64,000 bases of DNA. Source: Bifidobacterium merycicum DSM 6492. GTDB lineage: Bacteria > Actinomycetota > Actinomycetes > Actinomycetales > Bifidobacteriaceae. The notes beneath the pieces were generated by a model. It saw nothing but the letters and a program-made list of their open reading frames with translations, was not told where the DNA came from and did not search any database. Below are positions 10,501 to 18,215 of the stretch, piece by piece. The position numbers were made by a program, and so were the translations under genes. The number at the start of each line of letters is the position of its first letter. Position 1 is the first letter of the stretch. The stretch is taken from the NCBI RefSeq assembly GCF_900129045.1, contig NZ_FQTX01000001.1, positions 372,001-436,000 of the forward strand, given 5' to 3'.

Positions 10501-12171
10501 AGGATGCTTAACGATATGTACGCCGAGGGGGAAGTGCTGCGAGGCCATTTCACCCAAGCCGAGCACGGCGAGGAAGACGAATCCGATACTGGGCGAGCGG
10601 GGCAGGCGTATCAATGGCTGCATCGCGAAGTGTTCCGCCGTATTCGTACGTTGTCACTGGCTAAGGCTCGTAAGGCCGTCAAACCGGTCGGGCAACGCGA
10701 ATACCAGTCGTTTCTGCTTGCCCGGCAAGGTGTGGGGTCGGTCGGCGGCGAACATCACTACGGCGCAGAGGGGCTCATGCGCGTGATCGAACAGCTGGAA
10801 GGCGTGTATCTGAATGCGTCGGTCTGGGAATCCGCGGTTTTCCCTGCACGGGTGAACGGGTATCAGCCGCAGTTGCTTGACGAATTGCTGGCCAGCGGCG
10901 ATGTTGTGTGGGTGGGCGGCAAATCCGGTGCCGGCGACGCCCTGGAGACCGGACGAATCGCGTTCTACCCGCAGGATTCGCCGCTGCTGGCAGGGCTAAC
11001 GGACGGTAGCCTGACTGTGCATGCGGATGCCAGGAAGAATACGCCTGAGGCCACCGAATCCTTCGACTCCACCAATGAAGCGGATGTATCCGAAAACGAG
11101 CCTCGCACCGTGATACAGGCGATTCGCATGGTGCTTGGCGGTGGAGGCGCATTCCACGCGCGACAGCTGGCCGCCGCCGTCAAAGCGCTCTGGCAGCGCC
11201 ATGCTCCAGAAGAGGTGGACGGCATCACTGGTGAATTGCTGCCTCCCGTATGGGATGAGCATCGCTTCGAACAAGCATTATGGCTTCTGGTATGGCAGGG
11301 TGAGGTTACGAACAGCTCATTCGCGCCGGTACGGGCTCTGATACAAGGGGCACGACTATCCTCGGCGGCTTCCCCGCGAAGGCGGGCGCGCACACTGGCA
11401 CACACGCGGGCGCACGGTTCGACCCCGGCATGCATGACCGGCCTGTGGTCGCTGATCGGAACGCCACACAATGCATACGGTGACGAAAACGCCGCCCATG
11501 GTCCGGACGGTCCTGAACGCCACGCCATCGCACTGGTCGAATCATTGCTGGACAGGTATGGCGTTGTAGCGGCGCCACTGCTTGAAGTCCAACCCGTTGC
11601 CGGAGGCTTCTCCGCAATATACCCGGTGCTGAAGCGTATGGAAGAGCACGGAACGGTAGCGCGCGGCATGTTCGTCGAAGGATTCGGCGCCGCACAATTC
11701 GCCGATACTGGCACTGTGGACGCCTTGCGCTCCCACGCATGGGACGACGGTTCATGTGTGGCGCTGGACGCGACCGACCCGGCCAATCTATCGGGCGCGG
11801 CGATCGCATGGCCGCAATCGAATCAGCCAGAAGACCGTGGCAAAACGGATGGGATGGCGGCGCCGCGTTCCGGGCCTGGTCATGCCGTCAAGCCTGCGCG
11901 CCGTGCAGGATGCATCACGGTATTGGCACACGGATCGCCGGTACTGTTCGCCATGCCGCGCTCGCATCGCATCCAGACCTTCACCGAAGACGAGGCATTG
12001 CTGAGGCATGCCTGCAGCGAACTGGGCAACATGCTGCGCAGGCAGCCGAGCGGGAGCATAACCTTCCACGAGATGAACGGCATGCCACTGACCCGACGGA
12101 ACGATTTTGTCCGGTTACTCCACATAGGCGGGTTCACCCCCTGTCCGCAAGGCATGCGGCTGTATGGCTGA
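7522..12171 (+). CDS. lhr: Lhr-family ATP-dependent helicase
   Basis: This very large SF2 helicase is about 1549 aa. Helicase motifs are clear: Walker A APTGSGKT at residues 43-50, the DEAD-box variant DEVH at 183-186, the SAT motif near 218, and motifs V and VI around residues 380-420 (SSLELGIDMG, QRVGRADH). The Lhr-type winged-helix and beta-barrel core follows, and then a long C-terminal extension as in the long-form actinobacterial Lhr proteins. Lhr unwinds RNA:DNA hybrids and is linked to DNA-damage tolerance. ATG 7522 is chosen because the upstream GTG at 7459 lies in the terminator hairpin of the previous gene. No strong ribosome site precedes ATG 7522, so a leaderless or weak start is possible. 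It is followed by sbcD-sbcC, giving a DNA repair neighbourhood. Confidence 0.88.
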   Translation: MYECLNLFSEPVAAWFADAFGTPTEAQNQAWPVIGSGQNTLVVAPTGSGKTLCAFLSAIDQLMAAKAVRSSERNPDGGKAGRAGASVHGVTVLYISPLKALGVDVAKNLEAPLDGIRQRYAKLHGEVPEIAVATRSGDTTPQERRRIVNHPPDILVTTPESLFLLLTSKARRILSTVTTVIVDEVHALAGTKRGAHLAVSLERLDRLTERPAQRIGLSATVNPVGEAARFLGGERPVHVVDPGVRPNMELKVVEPLTNMLDTSATGGSVWPAIERSVLDEVLEHTTTLVFVNSRGLAEKLTARLNDLYAELRASRHREPDSPEGREGFARHYDSVVGSTTMLVGAHEGGDVIAMAHHGSVSKDRRKQIEEDLKQGRLRCVVATSSLELGIDMGSVDLVIQIAPPLSVSSGLQRVGRADHKVGGVSHALFYPVTRRQIIGVAASIESMTAGDLEPLHIPSNPLDVLAQQTVAAAAMDDFDPDEWYAQVRKAAPFRDLDRDMFDSVMGMMTGAYNSEEFSAFRPPLQYNEEAGLISARPGAQRLAVTSGGTIPDRGMYTVVLPEGESGTGPRKVGELDEEMVYESRVGDVITLGTSSWQIQEIRRDRVVVVPAPGRTARLPFWHGEGDGRDYGFGLAQGRFLTSLAQGLRNHTGGTAGCHERGDGPDFAVDIVERLRHDGLDDNAIGNMAAIIADQVHATGTVPGDKHVVVERCKDESEDWRIIIHAPYGKRAHAPWAMAIAARIRQRHGFDCQAYATDDGIVMRMPDGYGALPMRQLLLFDVDELQHIIETQIGETVLYMARFRECAARSLFLPRTSPGRRVPLWQQRLRAAQLLNAARTQRNFPLLLETARECLQDVYDLPALRKVMDGLNAGAIAISETVTQVPSLFAEDLLFGFVGSVMYQYDVPQAERSSRLLSMDPEVLERLLGDANMPSLLDGEVIAQVEGELAGRTFWNDLPEDDVPGRVARYAKTHGPFTADRMIADLGLDAEQGVRMLNDMYAEGEVLRGHFTQAEHGEEDESDTGRAGQAYQWLHREVFRRIRTLSLAKARKAVKPVGQREYQSFLLARQGVGSVGGEHHYGAEGLMRVIEQLEGVYLNASVWESAVFPARVNGYQPQLLDELLASGDVVWVGGKSGAGDALETGRIAFYPQDSPLLAGLTDGSLTVHADARKNTPEATESFDSTNEADVSENEPRTVIQAIRMVLGGGGAFHARQLAAAVKALWQRHAPEEVDGITGELLPPVWDEHRFEQALWLLVWQGEVTNSSFAPVRALIQGARLSSAASPRRRARTLAHTRAHGSTPACMTGLWSLIGTPHNAYGDENAAHGPDGPERHAIALVESLLDRYGVVAAPLLEVQPVAGGFSAIYPVLKRMEEHGTVARGMFVEGFGAAQFADTGTVDALRSHAWDDGSCVALDATDPANLSGAAIAWPQSNQPEDRGKTDGMAAPRSGPGHAVKPARRAGCITVLAHGSPVLFAMPRSHRIQTFTEDEALLRHACSELGNMLRRQPSGSITFHEMNGMPLTRRNDFVRLLHIGGFTPCPQGMRLYG

Positions 12172-12220
12172 GCGGACGGCAACCATGGCATGGTATACAG
12201 ACGAAAAACGAAGGAAACGA

Positions 12221-13627
12221 ATGATACGGGTACTGCATACGTCCGATTGGCATATCGGTCGACGGTTCAAAGGCGTCGACCTGCTTGAATACCAGCGCAA
12301 GGCGCTGCAATGGCTGGCGAATCTCATCGACAGCGAGCATGTGGACGTGCTATGCGTGGCGGGCGACGTCTACGACTCGCCACGTCCTTCAACCGAAGCG
12401 GTGCGCCTGTTCAACGATATATTCGCCATGCTTGGTCGAATGGAGGTCAACGGTCACCCGTTGGAGATCATCTTCACGCCAGGCAATCACGATTCGGCGG
12501 ATCGTCTGGGCACTGGTGCCGCGCTGATGCGGCCGAACGTGCATATGCGCTGCGATATCGAGACTATTGACGAGCCTGTGCTGATCGGCATAGGCGGCGA
12601 ACAACTGGCTGTGTATGCGCTGCCATATCTCGATCCCGACCTGTCGCGGCCGGTGCTGCAGAGCATGCTTGATGAGCGCGGCGGCGCATTGGGCGCGTAT
12701 GGGGAGCAGGAACGCGACGAAGACGGGCATGCTCGCATCGCCCGGTCGCACGAGGGCGTGATGAAGGCGGCTCTGCAACTGATTGTCAACGATCTGGCCG
12801 AACGCCGTCGCAAGAGGCCTGCGCTGGCCGCGATACTCATGGCGCATGCCTTCGTTTCCGGTGCCCAATCTTGCGATTCGGAACGCAATATCAGCGTGGG
12901 CGGTGTGGACAGCGTTCCCGCGGCATTGTTCTCGAACAGCGGGCTCGACTATCTTGCCCTGGGGCATTTGCACAGGCCACAGAGCGTCACCATCGCCCAA
13001 TCCGATTCCGATGAATCGATATTCCACCAGTCACGCACCCCTCAGGCACGCTACAGCGGTTCGCTGCTGGCCTATTCGTTTTCCGAAAGCCGTACGCCGC
13101 CGGTCGAAGGAAACGGTAAAAGCGTGGTGTTGCTTGATATGGATGCCGCCAGCGTGCCGAAAACGGGAGGCAATGCGCTTGGCGATGTTCGTGTTGTTGA
13201 CGTGGCATCCGGCGAACCGGCATTCGCCCAAATCGAAGGCGATCTGGACAAAGTGCTCGGCCCGTTGGCCGATGCGTACGGCGACGACTGGGTGTCCATC
13301 ACCGTTCATCTGCAGGAATACCCACACGGGCTCTACCAGAAAATAGATGCGAGATACGCGCATGCGCTGGAGAAGAACCCCGTATACGACAGACGATCGT
13401 CGGCTCCCGCTCATGCGATGGCCGACATGCGCTCGGCGGTCGACGAGATGGATGTGCTGGCCGGTTTCGTGCGTTATTCACTTGGGCGTGAGGTTCGTGA
13501 CGATGAGCGTGAGGTGCTGAGAACAGCCGTGGAGGCGGTGCGTTCCAACGGTGCCGAACATGCCGGATCGGCAGGGAAGAGCAAGGATGCCAACGTCAAG
13601 CATGCGGATAAGGAGAACGGTCGATGA
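12221..13627 (+). CDS. sbcD: SbcD, Mre11-type nuclease subunit
   Basis: This 468-aa calcineurin-like metallophosphoesterase has the Mre11/SbcD metal-ligand motifs: SDWHIG (Asp9, His11), AGDVYD (Asp49), GNHD (Asn89-His90-Asp91) and a later MAHAFV histidine. With SbcC it forms the SbcCD complex, which opens DNA hairpins and trims blocked double-strand ends. Start ATG 12221 has an AAGGAA ribosome site. The longer open frame back to 12164 overlaps the end of lhr and lacks homology. Its stop overlaps the start of sbcC by 4 bp, which points to translational coupling and equal subunit synthesis. The last 40 or so residues are charged and low in complexity. Confidence 0.92.
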   Translation: MIRVLHTSDWHIGRRFKGVDLLEYQRKALQWLANLIDSEHVDVLCVAGDVYDSPRPSTEAVRLFNDIFAMLGRMEVNGHPLEIIFTPGNHDSADRLGTGAALMRPNVHMRCDIETIDEPVLIGIGGEQLAVYALPYLDPDLSRPVLQSMLDERGGALGAYGEQERDEDGHARIARSHEGVMKAALQLIVNDLAERRRKRPALAAILMAHAFVSGAQSCDSERNISVGGVDSVPAALFSNSGLDYLALGHLHRPQSVTIAQSDSDESIFHQSRTPQARYSGSLLAYSFSESRTPPVEGNGKSVVLLDMDAASVPKTGGNALGDVRVVDVASGEPAFAQIEGDLDKVLGPLADAYGDDWVSITVHLQEYPHGLYQKIDARYAHALEKNPVYDRRSSAPAHAMADMRSAVDEMDVLAGFVRYSLGREVRDDEREVLRTAVEAVRSNGAEHAGSAGKSKDANVKHADKENGR

Positions 13628-16600
13628 AGCTGATCGGATTGAAATTTCAGGGCGTAGGGCCGTATAAGGGCGAATTCTCGATCGATTTCGCGGCGTTGAC
13701 GCGATCGCACATGTTCCTGATCGACGGCGAGACGGGCGCCGGCAAGACCACGATTCTCGACTGCATCACCTTTGCGTTGTATGGCAACATCTCCGGCAAC
13801 ACCGAGGGACGCAACGGTGCCGGAGACAAACAGCGGTTGCGTTCCCGTTTCCTTGATGGCACAGCGGAGAAGACATATGTGGATCTGATCTTCGAGGAGG
13901 GCGGCCACTACTACAAGGTGTATCGTTCCCCGGAATACCCGCGTGCGAAGGCTCGTAGTGAAGGTTTCACCAGCGAAAAGTCCAAGGCGAACATGATGCG
14001 AATCGCCGGTGACTATGAGGCGGAGTTTCGCTTGCTGATAGACGAAGTGCCACAAAACGCCGAAAACGGTCGGGAAGCGGAACGATACTATGCGTTCTTC
14101 GACATGCCGGCGCGTGCCGAGGCCATCACCTCCAAGGTGAGCGAAGTGTCCGTCGAGGTGACGGGGTTGTTGGGATTGAACCGTAGCCAGTTCTCTAAAA
14201 CCATCATGCTTGCGCAAGGCCAGTTCGCCGAGTTTCTGCGGATGAGACCGGAACAGCGGACCGAACTGGTCAAGGATCTGTTCTGCGCGCAGGAATATGA
14301 GGACATTCAAAACCAGCTGAACGTCATGCGGCAGCAGTACGGCAGGCGTGTCGACGAACAGCGGCATGACCTTGCCGCCGCGATCCGCGACAATCAGGCG
14401 AATGCTGGGCGTATCTGTGAGGCGTTGAACGCGTATCGTGACATCGATGGCGCTTTGAGCGACCTTACGGCGGCTTCGGATGCCGCGCAACCGGAGGCCA
14501 TGCCGTTCGGCGATGATGCCCGGTGGGGTTTGAACGAGGCCGGCGACATCGATGAGCCAGCCTACAGCGCCGATCAGATCGTGGCACGACTCGATGGCAC
14601 GCTGGAATCCGTGCGAAGCGACGCGCAGACGTTGGTCACAAAGGCCGAAACGCAGTTTGCCGAAGCGGACAGTGCATGGCGGGAATCCCAACGGCGAAAC
14701 GATACCGCCAACGCGGTGCGCAAGGCGCAAGGGGATCTGCGGTCCGCGCAGGTACGGATGGAAGAGCTGAACGCTCTTGAACAGGAGAACAAGCGTGATG
14801 AGCAACGTGTGGAGCAGGCCATGCAGGCAAACCCCATCATGGATCTCGCCCGGGATCGCAAACGGCAGGACGAGCTGATCGCAAGCAATGTGCGGGATCG
14901 CGAACGGCTGCAGTCGGAACTGGACCAATACGAGAGCCTTGACAGCCTCAATCGCGATCATGCCCAGGCGTTGCAGGCCGCCGGCGTCGCTCAGGCGGCC
15001 GAACGTGAGATGGAAATCGCGCAAACCCATGGCAAACTGGTCGGCCAGATGCAGCAGGCGCAGCATGCGCTGCAGAAGGCGGAAACAGCCTGGCGACAAT
15101 GCCAAGGCAAGCTGGAACACGCACAGCGGGCAATCGGCCAATTCCCCGAGGAAAGCCGGCTCGAACAGCAACTGGACGAGATCGCCACCAGGCTTGGGAC
15201 ACAAGGGCAGCTTACCGAAACCGTCAATCGCGCACGTGAACTATTGGAGCATGCGCAACGCCACGAGACGCTGCTGCCAGAACGAGACAGGGCCGAAGCC
15301 ACGGTCAAGGCATTGGAACGTTCCCACGAGGATGCCGTTGCGGCGTATGAGCGGGCGCAGCGGCAACTGTATGCCGCAGGCGCCGCCCGGTACGTTCAGG
15401 AGCTGCATGACGGCGAGCCATGCCCGGTGTGCGGCAGCAGAGAGCATCCGCATCCCGCGCGGCAGCCCGAACAGACTCCCACCAAAGCCGGCATCGACGC
15501 GTTGAAGGTGCAGGCGGAACGACGTGCGGGCGAACTGGGCGAAGCACGCATTGCATTAGCCGAACTCAGGCAGAACATCGAAGCGGAGCATGAAGCCAGC
15601 GGTGGATGCGACGTTTTGGAAGCCGAAAATCGGCTCGCCGAAGCGAAGCGCGCATTGCAGAAGCTCGAACCGTTACGTGATGAATACGGGAAGCTCAAAC
15701 GCAGCAGGGAACAACGTCGTGCGTTCAAGAACGAATTGGACCGGGCCAAGCAGGATTGCGTGGCGGTGCAGGCGCAACGCGCAGCGGCCCGACAGGCGTT
15801 GGAGCAGGCCGCCGAAAGAGCGGAGGGCATTACAGCGCAAAGCGTGGAACAGGAACGCGAGCGGGCCGAGCGGCGCCTTGCCGAAGCACGGCGCCAGGAG
15901 CGGCGTGCGCAGCAGATCGAGCAGAAGCTCAAGGAACGCAATGCCATCGAAACGCGCATCACCGAACTTACGGCGCATAACGAGACGCTGAACCAGCAAC
16001 GCGGCACCATCGCGCGCGCATTGCGGGAAAAGCTCGCATCGAGCGCATTCACGGACCTTGACGCAGCATGCCATGCCGCACTTGACGAACGAAGCATACA
16101 ACAGCTCAAACAGCGCATCGACTCCTATAAACGGAATCATGCCGCGGCGCAGGGCGAACTGGAACGTGCCGACGACGAGCTGACACGGCAACGGCATGCC
16201 TGGAAGGCCATCGGCGGCCAATACAGCATCGAGCGCACTGCCGAAGCGTTGGAAGCGTCCAGACTGCGGCGTGACGAGGCCATGCGCTTGCAGAGCACCG
16301 CGTCAGCGCTTGACGCCGAACGTCGGCGCTATGCGAGCCAGTTGCGCGTTATGGCGTCCGACTGGCGGCAGGCCATGGTCTCCTATGCGCCGATCCGTAC
16401 CATGGCCCTGCTTGCCATGGGGGATAGGAATTCGCCTGCGGCGCACAAGGTGTCGCTCATCACCTATGCCGTCACCGAACGTTTCCGCGACGTGCTCGAC
16501 CGTGCCAACGAGCTGCTCAAAGACATCCGTGGAGGAATCTACGAGTTGCGTCTTGGCGATCATGAAGGGCGGGCCGGAGGCAAAACGGGTCTGCCCATCG

Positions 16601-16938
16601 AGGTGCTCGACAGGCGTACCGACATCGCCACCGAGCCCAGCACGTTGTCCGGCGGCGAAACCTTCTTCGTCTCGTTGGCATTGGCGTTGGCGCTTGCCGA
16701 TGTCATCCAAGCCGAGAACGGCGGGGTCTCGATGGATACGCTGTTCATCGATGAGGGGTTCGGCACGTTGTCCGATGAGTTCCTGGACGATGTGATGGAT
16801 GTGCTGCGAGGCATCGCCCGCGGTCGTGACATCGGCATCATCTCCCATGTGGGGCGCTTGAAAGGGCAGATTGCGGAACGGATCACGGTGGAACGCGTGA
16901 GCGAGAACGCCGAAAGCCGTCTTTCGGTGACGATCTGA
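13624..16938 (+). CDS. sbcC: SbcC, Rad50-type ATPase subunit
   Basis: This 1104-aa SMC-like ATPase has its Walker A motif GETGAGKT at residues 35-42. Two very long Gln/Glu/Arg/Ala-rich coiled-coil arms surround a zinc hook CPVC (Cys600, Cys603) at the centre. The ABC signature LSGGE is at 1008-1012, followed by Walker B ending in FIDEGFGTL. This is the complete Rad50/SbcC design: the hook dimerises, and the head domains bind SbcD. It partners the gene just before it, with a 4-bp overlap. The long open frame on the opposite strand (13474-15204) is an artefact of the coiled-coil codon bias. Confidence 0.93.
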   Translation: MKLIGLKFQGVGPYKGEFSIDFAALTRSHMFLIDGETGAGKTTILDCITFALYGNISGNTEGRNGAGDKQRLRSRFLDGTAEKTYVDLIFEEGGHYYKVYRSPEYPRAKARSEGFTSEKSKANMMRIAGDYEAEFRLLIDEVPQNAENGREAERYYAFFDMPARAEAITSKVSEVSVEVTGLLGLNRSQFSKTIMLAQGQFAEFLRMRPEQRTELVKDLFCAQEYEDIQNQLNVMRQQYGRRVDEQRHDLAAAIRDNQANAGRICEALNAYRDIDGALSDLTAASDAAQPEAMPFGDDARWGLNEAGDIDEPAYSADQIVARLDGTLESVRSDAQTLVTKAETQFAEADSAWRESQRRNDTANAVRKAQGDLRSAQVRMEELNALEQENKRDEQRVEQAMQANPIMDLARDRKRQDELIASNVRDRERLQSELDQYESLDSLNRDHAQALQAAGVAQAAEREMEIAQTHGKLVGQMQQAQHALQKAETAWRQCQGKLEHAQRAIGQFPEESRLEQQLDEIATRLGTQGQLTETVNRARELLEHAQRHETLLPERDRAEATVKALERSHEDAVAAYERAQRQLYAAGAARYVQELHDGEPCPVCGSREHPHPARQPEQTPTKAGIDALKVQAERRAGELGEARIALAELRQNIEAEHEASGGCDVLEAENRLAEAKRALQKLEPLRDEYGKLKRSREQRRAFKNELDRAKQDCVAVQAQRAAARQALEQAAERAEGITAQSVEQERERAERRLAEARRQERRAQQIEQKLKERNAIETRITELTAHNETLNQQRGTIARALREKLASSAFTDLDAACHAALDERSIQQLKQRIDSYKRNHAAAQGELERADDELTRQRHAWKAIGGQYSIERTAEALEASRLRRDEAMRLQSTASALDAERRRYASQLRVMASDWRQAMVSYAPIRTMALLAMGDRNSPAAHKVSLITYAVTERFRDVLDRANELLKDIRGGIYELRLGDHEGRAGGKTGLPIEVLDRRTDIATEPSTLSGGETFFVSLALALALADVIQAENGGVSMDTLFIDEGFGTLSDEFLDDVMDVLRGIARGRDIGIISHVGRLKGQIAERITVERVSENAESRLSVTI

Positions 16939-17114
16939 CGGATATCGTCGGTCGGTAAGGCTCGAAACGTGTTGTGCCATGGTCTCACGGATTGTTGGTT
17001 CATTCATCAAAATAAGTGACGAGCCGTTGCGATAGCAGTGTTTTGAGCCTTATGCCAACACGATTTTCGTGTGTACTGATGTGAGAAAAATGGCGTTTGG
17101 GCGGGTAGGCTACT

Positions 17115-18128
17115 ATGCTGAAGCGCATGCTTGAAGAGAGTGAAGAGCGCGAACAGATGCCCGAGGCCATTCGGGAACGATTACGTTCACTGGAAGGCGC
17201 ACGAGGCTCCATCGTTGTCGTCGGCTCCATGAACGCTGATTACACGGTTGCGGCGAAGCACTTGCCGGCACCGGGTGAGACGGTCAGCGGCGGCAGCCTC
17301 AAGATCCTGCCTGGCGGCAAGGGCTCCAATCAGGCGTCCGCGGCGGCGCGTCTCGGCGCACAGGTGTGCATGCTGGGTGCCGTGGGCGAAGACGATAACG
17401 CGAACTTCCTGCTGCGTAAGTTGGATGAGGCCGGTGTCGACACCGCCGAGATCCTGCATGAGGAAGGTGTGAGCGGTACCACCATCATCACCGTGGATCC
17501 GGAAGGCAAGAACACCATCGTGTATTCGCCGGGTTCGAACGCGAAGGTCAGTGCGGGGTACGTGCAGTCGCATCAGGACGTGATCTCCGAGGCCAAGGTG
17601 CTGGGCCTGTGCCTGGAAAGCCCTTTGGCCACGGTCATCGCGGCGGCGCAGACCGGTCATGAGGCCGGTGTCACGGTGCTGCTCAACGATTCGCCGTTCA
17701 TCGACGAATTGCCCCATGAGCTTATCGAAGCAGTGGATATTCTGCTGGTCAGCCAGCATGAGGTGGCCCAGTTGCTGGGCATGCCGGATGAAGACGTCTC
17801 CACCATCGACTGGTTCGACGCGGTGTCCCGTTTCGAGGATTACGGTTTCGACCGCGTGGTGGTCACGCTCGGCGCATCCGGTTCGATTGTGATTGAGAAC
17901 GGCAACTGGCATCGTGTGTCTGCGGTGCAGGTCAAGTCCGTGGATGCCACCGGCTGCATTGATTCCTTCATGGGAACCGTGCTCGCCGGATTGGCGGCTG
18001 GCTATACGCTGCTGCAGTCCGCGCAGATGGGTTCCTATGTCTCCGCATATGCGGCCACCAAGCTGGGCGCGCAGTCCGCGTACGGCTCCGCGACCGAAGT
18101 GATCAACTACTTCAGCGACGGCGAGTAG
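17115..18128 (+). CDS. Ribokinase-family (PfkB) sugar kinase
   Basis: This 337-aa protein has the PfkB/ribokinase fold: the N-terminal signature GGKGSNQ at about 67-73 and a C-terminal ATP/anion-hole segment with the catalytic Asp283. That last motif reads DATGCID (277-283) where ribokinases normally have D-T/A-x-GAGD, so two of the three residues around the anion hole differ. The base Asp is kept. About 30 charged residues precede the usual fold start (SIVVVGSMNADYT), and the chosen ATG 17115 has a GGGTAGG site. Its substrate could be ribose or a nucleoside-type sugar, but no transporter lies nearby. The gene converges on parC with a shared terminator. Confidence 0.75.
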   Translation: MLKRMLEESEEREQMPEAIRERLRSLEGARGSIVVVGSMNADYTVAAKHLPAPGETVSGGSLKILPGGKGSNQASAAARLGAQVCMLGAVGEDDNANFLLRKLDEAGVDTAEILHEEGVSGTTIITVDPEGKNTIVYSPGSNAKVSAGYVQSHQDVISEAKVLGLCLESPLATVIAAAQTGHEAGVTVLLNDSPFIDELPHELIEAVDILLVSQHEVAQLLGMPDEDVSTIDWFDAVSRFEDYGFDRVVVTLGASGSIVIENGNWHRVSAVQVKSVDATGCIDSFMGTVLAGLAAGYTLLQSAQMGSYVSAYAATKLGAQSAYGSATEVINYFSDGE

Positions 18129-18146
18129 CCGATTCGTCCCCATACA

Positions 18147-18190
18147 GACAAGCGGGGTCTCCCATCGGAAGGTGGAAGACCCCGCTTGTC
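18147..18190. terminator. Bidirectional terminator between the ribokinase gene and parC
   Basis: A perfect 14-bp stem (18147-18160 with 18177-18190) and a 16-nt loop lie between two convergent genes. Confidence 0.8.
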
Positions 18191-18215
18191 GTTCAGGCAC
18201 GCAGACGGCGTGCGA

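Noticed and set aside
13474..15204. 576-codon open frame on the minus strand over sbcD/sbcC
   Set aside because: It lies opposite the GC-rich coiled-coil codons of sbcC, has no recognisable domain, and both genes it overlaps are certain.
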